The notes below the pieces were generated by a model, which ran no database searches, had not been told where the DNA came from, and saw only the letters and a program-made list of their open reading frames with translations. DNA of 64,000 nucleotides from DYJB01 sp963777165 (GTDB lineage: Bacteria; Chloroflexota; Anaerolineae; Anaerolineales; E44-bin32): contig CAVZPO010000002.1 of assembly GCA_963777165.1 (NCBI GenBank), positions 186,001 through 250,000 on the forward strand. The letters run 5' to 3'. Both the position numbers and the translations under genes were made by a program. Positions within the stretch are counted from its first letter, which is position 1, and each line of letters begins with the position of its first letter. Positions 26,552 to 37,809 of the stretch are shown here, one piece after another.

Positions 26552-28219
26552 TCGTCTGCGGGCGGAGGTTCGATCAAGAGCCCGAGGCGCGCGGCGGCCT
26601 CGCACAGCGCCTGCCAGTCCTCGGAGCGGAGGGCGACGGTGTCGCGCCCGAGCGACTCACCCAGAAAGCGGGCCGTGGCTCGGCGGCGGCGGAGCTCCTC
26701 AAGCAGCCTCGGGCTGGAGACCCGCAGGACCCTGAGGGTATGCACCCGGACCTCGGCGCCACGGGTCGCGGCGCGCTCGATCGCTCGCTCGAGAGGTTCC
26801 GGGCACCGGGGACGCACACGCGGCCTTGAGGATCGCCAGGACCTGCCCGGCGCGCAACCCCTGCTTCCCGGCAGCCTCGATCGCACGAGGCGTGATTCGG
26901 TAGGCGTATCCTTCCGGCGAGAGTGCGCCCCACGCGGCCCAGCGGGCAACCTGGTAGCGAAGGGCCCTGCCCGCCGTGCGCGGCACCACCAGGTGAGCGT
27001 CGGGGAACAGGCTGGCCGCGGCCTGCGGCGCCTCATTTGCCGTCGGAGTCACTCCGCCGGTCAGCACGTCGAATGCGGCGGTAGTACGAAAGGCCGTCAC
27101 CCGATGGGTCTGAGGCTCGACGCCCACTTCGACTGCACCCAGCCAATGCAGCGGCCCGGTCACAACAAAGCGCAGCAGCCGTCCTTCGATGGCCTCCCAG
27201 TGCTCGAAACCGCGCAGGAACTGCCCGGTCGACGCCTCCTGCAGGTACCACGAGTTGAAATCGCCGCCGGGGCGTTGAAAGCCTGGATGCCGTTCGCGGG
27301 CCTGTGCCACAAACGCGTCCAGGTCCCACCAGGTCCCGCGAGGAACATCCCCAAGCCATTGGGCCATCAAACGCCGGGCGGCGACGGGATCGTTCGGCCA
27401 ACTCCCGCCGGCGGTCTGCAATCCGGGGGCGTGCGCCAGGTCGTTCCAACCCGTCGTGCCCAACCAGGTGTGGATCAACCGCGCCTGAATCGCCGTCCCC
27501 GGAAGGTCGAGCAGTTCGTGGACCTCACGCGCCTGAGGGCGAAGCGGCGGACCCTGGACGATCCCCAGGTCGCGGAGCAGCGCGACGAGCAGGCGTGCGG
27601 ATTCGGCGTGCCGCAGGTGGCGGGTGAAGGGGAGCAGCCAGGCTTCCGCAGGCTCGAGGTCACGCGAAGGTCGGCGGCGCAGGGCGGCCAGGAGCGTGAC
27701 CGCATCGTCCACCGCCGAATCGTCCGCTGGGATCGTGGTGGGTGGCTCCGGGGACGGATGACCCAGCGGTGCGTTCGGTGGCGCGGACTCGGGCCTGATC
27801 TGATCGAGGATGTCGTTGGGGATGAAGCCGAACTCGCACGGCCCGGCTGGCGAATCGGCGAATGCGCGCGCCAGCAGTCCGCGGTACCAAAGGGTCTCGA
27901 GCGGCGAGGCCGGCTGGCGCCAGACCTTCTCCCGGTCGCGACGCGCGGCGCCGACCTCGCGCAATGGGCCGTACCGTCGGGTGAGGTCAGCCAGCGGCAT
28001 ACGCCCCCCGGCCGCCTGCAATGCCTGGAGCGTCTGCCGGGCGTCCTGGGGGAGGCTTTCGATCATCTCGCCGAGCGTGCTGGGCTCGAGCATCGCCTTG
28101 GCCAGCGTCCGGGCGGCCTGGGGCGAAGGCCCGGCGGGAGGGTCGAAGCCCCAGACTTCGGCCAGGATGCGCAGGTGGCCGAAGTCGTGGTCCTGAAGCG
28201 TCCGCAGGAGCGGCTGCAT
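26548..28219 (-). CDS. Helicase-associated (XPB/Ssl2-like) domain protein, frameshifted
   Basis: About 556 residues if one base is adjusted near 26800. The upstream frame carries residues 1-470 (DHDFGHLRILAEVWG start, then a winged-helix-like LPLADLTRRYGPLRE region and a WYLQEASTGQFLRGFEHWEAIEGRLLRFVVTGPLHWLGAVEVG core). The downstream frame gives ILKAACASPVPEPLERAIERAATRGAEVRVHTLRVLRVSSPRLLEELRR and ends AARLGLLIEPPPADE, the C-terminal pattern of proteins with an XPB/Ssl2-like helicase domain. No Walker motifs are seen, so it is not an active helicase by itself. Family assignment is from memory and moderate. Confidence 0.7.
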
Positions 28220-28241
28220 GCCGAGGGCCGCCCGGAAGATC

Positions 28242-29156
28242 CTAGACGATGATCCGCAAGGCGCCGGGCAGCAAGCGGATGCTCAGACCGGTGACGTCGG
28301 ACTGGAAGCCGGCCGTGATCTCGCCGTCGGTATGGATCGCCAGAGGCCGGTCGGATTGCAGTTCCATCTCGGCGAACTTCCCCATCCGCACTTGCCGGAA
28401 TCGGCCGTGCGTACCCTTCATCACCTCGGGCAGCAGGCGCAGCATCATCAGGCGCGACACTTGCTCGATCACCGCATAGTGGAAGACACCATCATCCGGG
28501 CGGGCGTCCGGAGCGACGAAGAAACCTCCGCCCTCGCGCGCACCGTTGCAGACGCAGAACATCAGCGCCGCCTGCTGGAACGACTCCTGGTCCGTCCGGA
28601 CGTTGACCACGGGCGCGGCGTTGTTGCGGGCGATCGCCTGCAGGACGCACCACAGGTACATCGCGAATCCCTTCAGGCGAGTGACGCGGTACGAATACAA
28701 GGTGACCCAGGCATCGAAGCCGATGCCCAGGACGTTTCCGAAATACCGGGAGCGGCCCGCCTGATCGGTGACCTGGCCGAGGTCGATCGTTCGCGGATCG
28801 CCGGTGAAGATACGCTGCATCGCCGTCTCAGGGTCGTGCGCCACGCCGACGTTCGAGGCGAAATCGTTTCCGGAGCCGACGGGGACAGCGGCCATCAGGG
28901 GCCGGCTCTCGGCGGGGAGCCGCATCAGGCCGTTGAGCACTTCGTTGGACGTGCCGTCTCCGCCCACCGCCGCCACCACGTCGAACCCCTGCTGGCCGGC
29001 CTCCTCCGCCAAGTCCGCGGCGTGGAGCGGATGCTCGGTGGAAGCCCATTCGGCTTCCCCGTAGCGGGCGACGATCGCCTGCAGTGCAGTGGCGACTTCC
29101 CAGGCGCTCCCACGGTTGGCATGAGGATTGAAGATCAGCTTCACCCGACGGCTCAT
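28242..29156 (-). CDS. Diacylglycerol kinase-like lipid kinase family protein
   Basis: 304 residues. N-terminal domain with KLIFNPHANRG and the nucleotide motif VVAAVGGDGTSNEVLNGL; PVGSGNDFASNVG follows; the C-terminal beta domain ends HTDGEITAG and LPGALRIIV. Family members phosphorylate diacylglycerol or other lipids at the membrane. The ATG at 29156 follows GGAGAGGATC; the longer frame is rejected. A minus-strand TATAAT at 29268-29273 may be its -10 box. The 29157-29663 gap otherwise holds only an inverted repeat (GCCGGTTGG 29305-29313, CCAACCGGC 29346-29354). Confidence 0.9.
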   Translation of the reverse strand: MSRRVKLIFNPHANRGSAWEVATALQAIVARYGEAEWASTEHPLHAADLAEEAGQQGFDVVAAVGGDGTSNEVLNGLMRLPAESRPLMAAVPVGSGNDFASNVGVAHDPETAMQRIFTGDPRTIDLGQVTDQAGRSRYFGNVLGIGFDAWVTLYSYRVTRLKGFAMYLWCVLQAIARNNAAPVVNVRTDQESFQQAALMFCVCNGAREGGGFFVAPDARPDDGVFHYAVIEQVSRLMMLRLLPEVMKGTHGRFRQVRMGKFAEMELQSDRPLAIHTDGEITAGFQSDVTGLSIRLLPGALRIIV

Positions 29157-29663
29157 GATCCGATCCTCTCCGGGCCGGCCCGGCGGTGCCTGCGAGTGAT
29201 CCTCCCCCTGAGGCGCGGTCAGGGGAGGGGGCCGATGAGACGCCATCTTCGTGGCGGCGGTGGCGGGATTATAGCCCTGGCGGCGTAAGCGAACGCGTCG
29301 TCCAGCCGGTTGGTACCTTCTTTAAGCGATACGCCGATTGACTTGCCAACCGGCGTGGCCTACAGTGGACTCGAGAGCCTCAGGCCATCGCAGGACTGCT
29401 CGCCCCTGTAGGCCGTGGCCACCTCCGACCCAAGACCCAATCGCACCGCACGCCCTGCGGGACGACATTGGGATCGAATTCGATGCCTGCGGTCAGAGGT
29501 CGCCCTTCCCTACGGCAAGCGGACGGGGCCTTCCGGCAAGAGCGGCAGTGCCGGCCGTCATGCGAATGGCAGGGGGCTCGCCTTTCTCCCTGCCCAGTTT
29601 CAATGGAAGTGGAGCTGCTCATCGCCGGGCACCGGGCAGATGCTGCGGGCGCCTGCCGCCCGC

Positions 29664-30302
29664 TCAGTCTGTCGAGGGTCCGCGCAGCAGCCCGCGCACC
29701 GCGGCGATCGCCTGCGCGGTCGACGAGAACTGCACCGCCTGCATTCCCACCCAGCGCGCCCCGATGACGTTGGCCTCGGAGTCATCCACAAAGACCGCCG
29801 CCGACGCGTCGACGCCGATTTTCTCCAGCGCCAACTGGTAGATGCGCGGATCCGGTTTGGCGATGCCAACCTCGGCTGAGACGATCAGAGGGTCGAAGGC
29901 ATCGGCGATCTGGAAGTCGGTCTCCAGGTAGCGGCGTATGCCCGGCCAGGCGTTGGTGATCATGCCGACGCGGATGTGGCGGCGCAGGCCGCGAATGAAT
30001 TCCATCAAGGCGGCGTCGATCTTGTCGTGGGCGAAGAACTCGCGGCGCAGCTGGTCGCGTGTCACCGGATCGAGCTGCAGCGCCTCGGCCACCGAATCCC
30101 ATACGTCGTCGTCCGAGGCCTGTCCCAGGGTCGCTCGTCGGCTGGCATCGCTTTCGAACACCAGGCGTGTCAGCTGCATGTGCGGCAGCCCGAGTCGTTC
30201 TTCCCACCGGGAACGCGGGCCCCAATCCATCGTGCGCAGGATCACGCCGCCCAGGTCCCAGACGACAGCACGTACGGCAGGCGGGCTAGAGTTCGACGTC
30301 AT
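29664..30302 (-). CDS. HAD-IA superfamily hydrolase
   Basis: 212 residues. Motif I is VVWDLGGVILRT: the nucleophile Asp is present but the usual second Asp is Gly, as in YihX-like phosphatases. Motif II is MITNAWPG, motif III is the Lys in IAKPDPRIYQLA and motif IV is VFVDDSEANVIGA. Probably a small-metabolite phosphatase. The ATG at 30302 follows GGGGAGGGTAGAGCCC and starts just downstream of the GNAT gene end, so cotranscription is likely. Confidence 0.9.
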   Translation of the reverse strand: MTSNSSPPAVRAVVWDLGGVILRTMDWGPRSRWEERLGLPHMQLTRLVFESDASRRATLGQASDDDVWDSVAEALQLDPVTRDQLRREFFAHDKIDAALMEFIRGLRRHIRVGMITNAWPGIRRYLETDFQIADAFDPLIVSAEVGIAKPDPRIYQLALEKIGVDASAAVFVDDSEANVIGARWVGMQAVQFSSTAQAIAAVRGLLRGPSTD

Positions 30303-30307
30303 GGGCT

Positions 30308-31370
30308 CTACCCCTCCCCGGAAGCGGTCTCGCCTTCGATCGATTCGACCGGCCAGGGCCTGCGGTATGTAATCCACTCCGAGACGGCTTTGAAGCCCAG
30401 GCGTTCGTATAGGGCCAGAGCGCGAGGGTTATCGGCGTCGACGCCAAGGGCAGCTTCGGCCAGGCCGCGCGCCTGCAGCGGCGCGCAGCGAGTCCGCCAG
30501 AAGCGCCGAGGCAATCCCCTTTCGCCTCCAGGGCCGGCGCACTGCGATGTCCTCCGCATAGCCGCGGCTGCGGCCAAAGGCGGCGTTCTCTTCGGCATTG
30601 ACGACGTTCAACACCAAGCCGACCACTTGATCGCCCTCCCAGGCGATGCGCCACAGCATCGGGTCGTAGTGTGGATAGCCCAGGAACCGCTGGTAGTTCT
30701 CCTCCGGCCATGGCGTGTAGCCCCAGTTGTCCTGGAACGCCTCGCGCTCGGCCTCCCAGATGGCGCGGTAGTGCTCTGGGCGGGCGGGGCGGATCTCGAT
30801 CCCGGGAGGCAGCGCCAACGCGGGGATCGGTTCGGCCAGGTCGCGGGTCATGTCGTAGGCGTAGCGGAAGGGGAGGTAGCCGGACCCGCGGAACAGGGCC
30901 ATGGCCCCCGTCTCGAGGCTGGAGGCCTCCGCCTGCCAGGCCCCCGGCAGGCCGGTCGCTTCCGCCGGGACATGGGCTCGGGCGTGACGTTCGCCGTGGG
31001 CGAGCAACGCACGCCCGAGGCCGTGCCGCCGCCATGCTGGATGGACGTAGCCGCGTAACCCTCCCACGAAGAGTCCCTCCATGACCCGCGCCGTCGTCCA
31101 TTGCATGCCCACGATTGTGCCTTCGACCTCAGTCAGGATCGTGTCGCGGAACGGATCAGTGTACAAGGGGTTCTCGAGGTAGTTGGCGATATCCGCTTCG
31201 GTCGGCATCTCGCTGCTGCCGTCTTCCAGGGCGCAGGCGACGCGCAGGCGAGCGATGGCAGCGTAGTCGCCCGCTCCGGCCAGACGTCGGAAGCGGAACC
31301 GGAGGCCGGGCAATCGGAGGGGCCTCGGGCACAGTCGGGAGTGTCCAGCTGCGTGCGGCACCTTCTTCAT
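30308..31370 (-). CDS. Tandem GNAT acetyltransferase, frameshifted near 30480
   Basis: Two GNAT domains. The first has GLRGYVHPAWRRHGLGRALLAHGERHARA, an acetyl-CoA loop R-x-x-G-x-G/A. The second has VVGLVLNVVNAEENAAFGRSRGYAEDIAVRRPWRRKGIASALLADSLRA and, after a one-base shift near 30480, LQARGLAEAALGVDADNPRALALYERLGFKAVSEW, the normal GNAT ending. The substrate is unknown; the layout resembles mycothiol-synthase-like double GNAT proteins, but that is only similarity of form. The start is uncertain, with no clear ribosome binding site before ATG 31370. Confidence 0.8.
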
Positions 31371-31508
31371 ATCGGTTCGTGGGCGAATTGCCCATCCCAC
31401 TCCAGCAGCCTCTCGCCCGAACTTCGGACTTGGACGATCCGGCGCTGCACGCCTGCGGACCTGGGGCGAACACCGCGTGGGCAGTTCCCGCCCGTGGACC
31501 TGGTGCGC

Positions 31509-32541
31509 CTACAGTGCGCCCGCCGCGCGCAACAGGTCGGCCAACATCCCGTAGGCGGTGGTCACCGGACCCGGGTCGCCCTCGGTGACGGTCAGCGAAG
31601 GCAAGTACATCGGTGATGAACGTGACCGCCGACGAGGTTCCCGAGACGGTGTACAGCGGATCGGACGGATCGACGAGCTCCGGCTGGACGCGAGCCACGA
31701 TTCCTGCCGGGGTTCGCTCCGCCGTGCACACCAGCTTCCAGCGACGTCCGTCGCGCCTCGCCGTCTCGATCTGCTCCAGCGACAGGCCGTCGATCCCGCG
31801 GCGCGCCACTTGTTCCGGGGTGAGCGGCGTATCCATCAGGACCGTGACCAGCGCCGCCACCTTGACCGCCGCATCCCAGCCCAGGATGTCCCCCGAGGGG
31901 TCGGTCTCGGCGATCCCGATCGACTGTGCGTAGGCCAGCGCTTGATCGTACGTTTGACCCGCTTCCATGAGGGTCAGGATCAGGTTGGTCGTCGAGTTCA
32001 GGATGCCGCGGAAGGACGACAGCACGGCGGCGGGCAGCGCTTCGCGCCACAGCGAGAAGATCGGGGCGCCATCCATGACCGCCGATTCAAACAGGTAGCG
32101 GACCCCGTGCTGATGGGCGAGGTCGGTGAGGCGGCGGTAGCCGTGGACCACCGGTCCTTTGTTGGCGCTGACGACATGCAGGCCGCGCGCCAGGGCCGCT
32201 TCGAGGTAGCCGAGCGCGGGCTGCCCGGTCTGGTAGTTGACCGGGATCGACTCGAGCACGACGTCGGCCTTCAGCGCCTGGACGAACGCCAGCCCGTCCG
32301 CGGGGGCGGGGGTGCCCAGGCCGGAGATCGAACGACCGGCCTCGACCGCCTCGGTCGCTTCTACGGCGTCGATCCCCTCGGGACGGACGATAGCGCCGTG
32401 CCGCCCGGTGGCAATGGCGACGACGCGGGTGCGCAGCCCGTAGGCGGTCTGCAGGTGGGTGCGTTTGGTTTCCAGGAGGCGCGCCAGCGCACGGCCGACG
32501 TTGCCGAAACCCAGGAAGGCGAGGCGCAGTTCGTCAGACAT
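31509..32541 (-). CDS. hom: Homoserine dehydrogenase, frameshifted near 31605
   Basis: About 345 residues. Reduces aspartate semialdehyde to homoserine for threonine and methionine synthesis. It shows LAFLGFGNVGRALARLL (NAD(P) binding), VVSANKGPVV, ESAVMDGAPIFSLWREALP, RGILNSTTNLILTLME and AETDPSGDILGWDAAVKVAAL. After a one-base shift the end reads LTVTEGDPGPVTTAYGMLADLLRAAGAL with a stop at 31509, the normal family ending. There is no ACT domain, as in many short forms. The ATG at 32541 has AGGG six bases upstream. Confidence 0.9.
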
Positions 32542-32571
32542 CGTCATCCCTCATGGAGTGCGCCCGCGGCG

Positions 32572-33288
32572 CTAGACCAGCGGCCATGGATACGGTCTCC
32601 CGGCGCCGGGCGGCGGGAAGCGTTTGAGGCGGAGCAGCCGGCCGGCGCGGGCCTGCAGCGCCGACAGTTCCGGAGCCGACAGGAGTGCCGCCAGCTCCGC
32701 CTGCAGCGTCGCATCCTCCTTCATCCCACGGCGGAAGGCACGCAATCCTGCAAGCAGCTCGTCGGGGATCGGCTCGCCGACGAAATCCCAGATCACCGTG
32801 CGCAGCTTGTCTTCCATGTGAAAGCAGACGCCGTGATCGATCAGCCACAGGTGGTCGCTCTCCCCGAGCAGGACGTGGCCGCCTTTGCGATCGGCGTTGT
32901 TGATCAGCAGGTCGAAGAGCGCCGCCGGGCGCAGGCGCTGCTTCTCGGCCCCGCTGAAACTGAAGTAGTGCCGCTCGGGATCGGCGTCCACGAACAACTG
33001 CAGCGACCCCGGGCCGGCAGGGCCGTCCGGGCGCAGGACCGTCGGCGGGACCAGGTCCCATCCCAGGGTGCGGGAGACGACGTAGGCCGCCACCTCGCGC
33101 TGGGCAAGCGATCCTTCCGGAAAGTCCCACAATGGGCGTTCGCCGCGCGCCGGCTTGTAGACGCCCGGGACGATTTCGCTTCCGAGCGATGCCTGCACCA
33201 AGAAAGTGTAATTCGACCCCCACACGAACTGACCCTTCAGCTCGAGGGTGCCGGTGGAGAGGATCGTGAGTGGGTCGGGGGAGGGCAT
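32572..33288 (-). CDS. SCO1664-family protein (kinase-fold, TIGR03843-like)
   Basis: 238 residues. It shows the features of a family named after Streptomyces SCO1664: GQFVWGSNYTFLV start, VYKPARGERPLWDFPEGSLAQREVAAYVVSRTLGWDLVPPTVLR, DLLINNADRKGGHVLLG and HLWLIDHGVCFH, a layout like PI3/4-kinase or HipA folds (catalytic N-N-x-D-R-K-G and I-D-H). The substrate is unknown. No Shine-Dalgarno sequence precedes the ATG. It lies next to DUF3090 and the phosphatase, as in Actinobacteria. Confidence 0.88.
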   Translation of the reverse strand: MPSPDPLTILSTGTLELKGQFVWGSNYTFLVQASLGSEIVPGVYKPARGERPLWDFPEGSLAQREVAAYVVSRTLGWDLVPPTVLRPDGPAGPGSLQLFVDADPERHYFSFSGAEKQRLRPAALFDLLINNADRKGGHVLLGESDHLWLIDHGVCFHMEDKLRTVIWDFVGEPIPDELLAGLRAFRRGMKEDATLQAELAALLSAPELSALQARAGRLLRLKRFPPPGAGRPYPWPLV

Positions 33289-33299
33289 GGGGAGGAAGC

Positions 33300-33370
33300 A
33301 ACCAGCAACTAGCAGCTGGCCGCTAGCCAGCAGCTAGCCGCTAGCAGCTAGTCGCTTCTTGCTAGTGCTT
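33300..33370. repeat. CTAG-rich short repeat cluster
   Basis: At least six CTAG tetramers, in repeats of the type AGCAGCTAGC, packed between the DUF3090 and SCO1664-family genes and reaching into the DUF3090 stop region. Confidence 0.6.
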
Positions 33371-33889
33371 GTGCCCATTCCGCTTCGGGCAGAAGTGCCC
33401 TTCCGGGTCGATCGGCTCGCCGCAGTTTCCGCAGATCGGGCGCCCGCGGCCCGCGATCTCGATCCCCCAGCGGCACATCGCCCAGAGCTGGGATCGCGTG
33501 CACCAGAAGCGTGCCACGGAGGCTGCCTCAGGGTCGGCCCCCTCGGGCTGGATCTCACGCGCCACCAACACCAGGTGGTCCGAGGCCTCGTCGTAGCCGA
33601 GGCCGAGCTGCCCCACCCGGAAGGCCGGATCGACGGGCAGGTCGAGGTCCATCTCGGACTCATCGAAGTCGGGGCTGGCCTCCTCCAGGGCGGGAAAGCG
33701 CTGCTGCAGTTCCTGCAGATACTGTTCCAGCCCGATGGCCAGCGACTGCACCTGGGCCTTTTCCACGATCAACGTGACGGTCTCGGCCTCGCCCCGAGCC
33801 TGCAGATAGAACACGCGTTTGCCAGCCGGCCCGACGGTGCCGGTGGTCATGCGGGACACTGGATTGAGTTCGTACTCCTTGTCCGCCAT
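33362..33889 (-). CDS. DUF3090 family protein
   Basis: 175 residues. N-terminal beta domain (VSRMTTGTVGPAGKRVFYLQARGEAETVTLIVEKAQVQSLA), a Glu/Asp-rich middle (FPALEEASPDFDESEMDLDLPVDPAFRVGQLGLGYDEASDHLVLVAREI) and a C-terminal zinc ribbon (CRWG, CGNCGEPIDPEGHFCP). It matches the uncharacterised DUF3090 family. The ATG at 33889 has GGAGC six to ten bases upstream. It lies between the histidine phosphatase and the SCO1664-family gene. Confidence 0.9.
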   Translation of the reverse strand: MADKEYELNPVSRMTTGTVGPAGKRVFYLQARGEAETVTLIVEKAQVQSLAIGLEQYLQELQQRFPALEEASPDFDESEMDLDLPVDPAFRVGQLGLGYDEASDHLVLVAREIQPEGADPEAASVARFWCTRSQLWAMCRWGIEIAGRGRPICGNCGEPIDPEGHFCPKRNGHKH

Positions 33890-33932
33890 CACGTGCTCCG
33901 TCTGCCCCGGGATGCGAATGCGGCGAAGTATA

Positions 33933-34544
33933 TCATCCAGCGCCCGGCGACCGCGTGGCGCGGGTGTCGTTGATCGACTGTACACGCACCCGCCCGTCGC
34001 CGATGAGCAGCGTGCTGACCGACGCCGGCTCGATCGTCAGGCGCTGGAAGAGATCGAGCGGCTGCCCGAGGTAGTGGGCCAGCGCGAGCTTGATCGGGTC
34101 GGCGTGCGAGAAGCAGGCGACCGCGCCGCGGTGCAGCGCCAGGATCCGTTCGAGCTCGTCGACGATCCGGGCTTGCGCCTGGCGGAATGATTCGCCTTCC
34201 GGCAGTGTGACGCGGGAAGGGCGTCGCCTGCACCTGTGACCACAGCTTGAGCCGGCGCAGGCGGCTCAGCGGCTGGCCCTGCCAGCGCCCGTAGTGGATT
34301 TCGCCCAGCCCGGGACGCCGGTGAACAGCCAGGTCGTGTGCCCGCGCCAGCGGGGCGGCGGTCTCGACGGCGCGCTCCAGCGGGCTGCTGTAGAGCGCCT
34401 GCAGTCGCAGGCCCTCGAAGGCAGGCACGAGCCCTTCGGCCTGGGCGCGGCCTCGGTCGTTCAGGTGGATCCCGGGCAGCCAGCCGGCCAGTTTGTGCTG
34501 GCGCATGAAGTCGTTTTCGGCGTGGCGGATCAGGTACAGCGTGG

Positions 34545-34548
<4 letters not shown>
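33933..34548 (-). CDS. Histidine phosphatase, MSMEG_4193-like, frameshifted
   Basis: About 204 residues with one base adjusted near 34212. The catalytic RHAE is in LYLIRHAENDFM (His9), the second Arg/Glu in YSSPLERAVETA and GLGEIHYGRW, and the second catalytic His in the downstream frame at VACFSHADPIKLALAHYLG. The end IEPASVSTLLIGDGRVRVQSIND is typical of the MSMEG_4193 group. It overlaps rarA by four bases and precedes DUF3090, so at least rarA to SCO1664 look like one transcript. Confidence 0.85.
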
Positions 34549-35987
<1,439 letters not shown>

Positions 35988-36084
35988 TGTACCATCGCGG
36001 GCGCGGGCAGCCGGACGCGGCGCCCCCTAGGTTCGACGGCGGAGCCGACGGACTTGGCTTACGACAAGCGCGGGCTCCGCTCGC

Positions 36085-36996
36085 CTAAGCGTTGGCTTCG
36101 GCGGGCTCCGGCGCCTGGCGGCTGTGGGCGCGGTTGATCAGATACACGCCGGTCACGACGGCCGCACCGCCGAGCCACTGCACGGAGGTCAGGGTTTCAC
36201 CGAGCAGCGGGATGCCGAGCAGTGCGGTCATCACCGGCTGTCCGATCATGATCGGGGAGACGAGCGAGGCGGGCAGGTGGCCGAGGGCGTAGCCGACGAC
36301 CAGGTAGCCGATGGACTGGGTCACCAGCGCCGCGCCGAAGAAGGCCAGATACGTTTGCAGCGAGTAGCCGGTGAGCGGTAGGCCGGCGAACAAGCAGATC
36401 AACAGCAAAACGGTGGCCGAGGCGGCGCCCGCCAGCCAGACGTAGCGGGCTGAGTCGAGGTGCCGGCGGCCGAACTGCGTGGCCAGGTAGTAGCCGGCGT
36501 AGAACACGCCCGCCAGAAGGCCGAGAACGTCGCCCCAGCCGAGCGTCGGATGGACGAGGAAATCGGCGCCGGCGACGGCGCCCGCGCCCAGCAGCGTGAT
36601 CCCCAGCCCGCCCCAAAAGAGGGCCGGCAGTCGCTCGCCGAAGAACGCCCAGCCGGCGACCGCCACCCACAACGGCGCCGTGTTGCCGAACAGGGCGGCG
36701 TTGGCAGCCCGGGTCATGTTGACGCTCGTGTTCCACAGGGCGATGTCGAGAGCCAGCGACGTCCCACCGAGCACCGCAAAGATCACCCCGCGGCGCGGCC
36801 AGGCACGCCCGCGCCCGCGGCGCATGGCGAGGGGCAGCAGGACCATGCTGGCCAGACCCATGCGGTAGGCGCCGGTGACCGGGCCGGGCGCGTTCGCCCA
36901 GCGCACGAACAGCGCCGAGAATCCCAGCGCCACCACACCGATCGCCAGTGCGAAGTAGGGAAGCGCGGATCTGCGGGTGGAGGGAGAAACGGCCAC
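36085..36996 (-). CDS. EamA/DMT-family transporter
   Basis: 303 residues, ten membrane helices in two EamA halves (FALAIGVVALGFSALFVRWANAPGPVTGAYRMG; LGGTSLALDIALWNTSVNMTRAANAALFGNTAPLWVAVAGWAFFGE; later LGETLTSVQWLGGAAVVTGVYLINR). Probably exports a metabolite or amino acid. The GTG at 36996 follows AGGACC; the in-frame ATG at 37083 overlaps a -10 box and would not be transcribed. Confidence 0.85.
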   Translation of the reverse strand: MAVSPSTRRSALPYFALAIGVVALGFSALFVRWANAPGPVTGAYRMGLASMVLLPLAMRRGRGRAWPRRGVIFAVLGGTSLALDIALWNTSVNMTRAANAALFGNTAPLWVAVAGWAFFGERLPALFWGGLGITLLGAGAVAGADFLVHPTLGWGDVLGLLAGVFYAGYYLATQFGRRHLDSARYVWLAGAASATVLLLICLFAGLPLTGYSLQTYLAFFGAALVTQSIGYLVVGYALGHLPASLVSPIMIGQPVMTALLGIPLLGETLTSVQWLGGAAVVTGVYLINRAHSRQAPEPAEANA

Positions 36997-37073
36997 GTGG
37001 GTCCTGGATCGCCAGCGAAATCGGGTTCGGTCGATCGGCTGCGGCGATGGAGGCGCCTGACGACCGACGGGCC

Positions 37074-37082
37074 ATTCTAACA
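37074..37082 (-). promoter_or_regulatory. Extended -10 box TGTTAGAAT of the EamA gene
   Basis: Minus-strand TGTTAGAAT, about 78 bases upstream of the GTG start. It faces an identical box on the plus strand 30 bases away (37112-37120), forming a compact divergent promoter pair. Confidence 0.55.
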
Positions 37083-37111
37083 TCGTGCTCCGGCGGGCGC
37101 GACAACCGCTG

Positions 37112-37120
37112 TGTTAGAAT
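37112..37120 (+). promoter_or_regulatory. Extended -10 box TGTTAGAAT of maf
   Basis: Eight bases separate it from the ATG at 37129, which implies a leaderless or nearly leaderless maf transcript and excludes the in-frame GTG at 37111. Confidence 0.6.
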
Positions 37121-37128
37121 CGCGGCGC

Positions 37129-37809
37129 ATGACCTCTGGAGCCGCGGTCCCGCAGCTTGTCTTGGCGTCGGCCTCGCCGCGCCGGCGTGAACTGCTGGCG
37201 CTGACGCGGTGGACGGCGCTGGTCAGGCCGGCGCAAGCCGACGAGCAGCCGTTGCCCGGCGAGGATGCCCTCGGACTGGCGCGCCGCCTGTCTCGGGTCA
37301 AGGCACATGCGGTGGCGGCGGATTCGGCTGCCGGGTCGCTGATCCTGGCGGCCGACACGGTCGTGGTGCTGGACGGGGCTCTGCTCGGCAAGCCGGCCGA
37401 TGCCGGCGAGGCGCTCGCCATGCTGGAGTCGCTGCGCGGGCGCGAGCACGACGTCGTCACCGGGTTGACCCTGCTGGTGGCGGGCGAGTCGTGGGAGGCG
37501 CACGACGTCTGCACCACACGCGTCCCGATGCGCGAGTACACTCCCGCAGAAGCCGACGCCTACGTGCGCTCCGGCGCGGCGCTGGACAAAGCCGGCGCCT
37601 ACGGCATTCAGGATCGGGGCTTTGAGTTGGTGGCCATCGAGCGGATGACCGGCTGCTACGCCAACGTGATGGGCTTGCCTCTGTGCCACCTGGCACGGCT
37701 GATGCGGCGACGCGGGCTGGCGTCGGAGGCGGATATCCCCGCCGCCTGTCAGGCGCACACCCACTACACCTGCGAGATCTACCCTGCGATCTTGGGGACG
37801 GACGCGTGA
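37129..37809 (+). CDS. maf: Maf-family nucleoside triphosphate pyrophosphatase
   Basis: 226 residues, slightly longer than usual because of a C-terminal extension. Hydrolyses non-canonical nucleotides to monophosphates. It shows QLVLASASPRRRELLALT, the catalytic LILAADTVVVLDGALLGKP, LRGREHDVVTGLTLL and GAYGIQDRGFELVAIERMTGCYANVMGLPL. The start follows from the promoter just upstream. Its stop overlaps the GTG of the next gene (GTGA), so the two are translationally coupled. Confidence 0.94.
   Translation: MTSGAAVPQLVLASASPRRRELLALTRWTALVRPAQADEQPLPGEDALGLARRLSRVKAHAVAADSAAGSLILAADTVVVLDGALLGKPADAGEALAMLESLRGREHDVVTGLTLLVAGESWEAHDVCTTRVPMREYTPAEADAYVRSGAALDKAGAYGIQDRGFELVAIERMTGCYANVMGLPLCHLARLMRRRGLASEADIPAACQAHTHYTCEIYPAILGTDA

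Noticed and set aside
26474..28252. Open plus-strand frame of 592 codons
   Set aside because: It lies opposite the helicase-like gene, has low-complexity Arg/Gly/Pro-rich content, and no family motif. High GC makes such antisense frames common.
29338..29663. Possible gene or small RNA in the 507-base gap
   Set aside because: Frames here are shadows. A TTGACT-17-TACAGT pair on the plus strand at 29336-29366 is not followed by a credible gene or terminator.
31156..31508. C-terminal extension of homoserine dehydrogenase into the GNAT gene
   Set aside because: The extension is out-of-frame noise; a one-base shift near 31605 restores the normal family ending at 31509.
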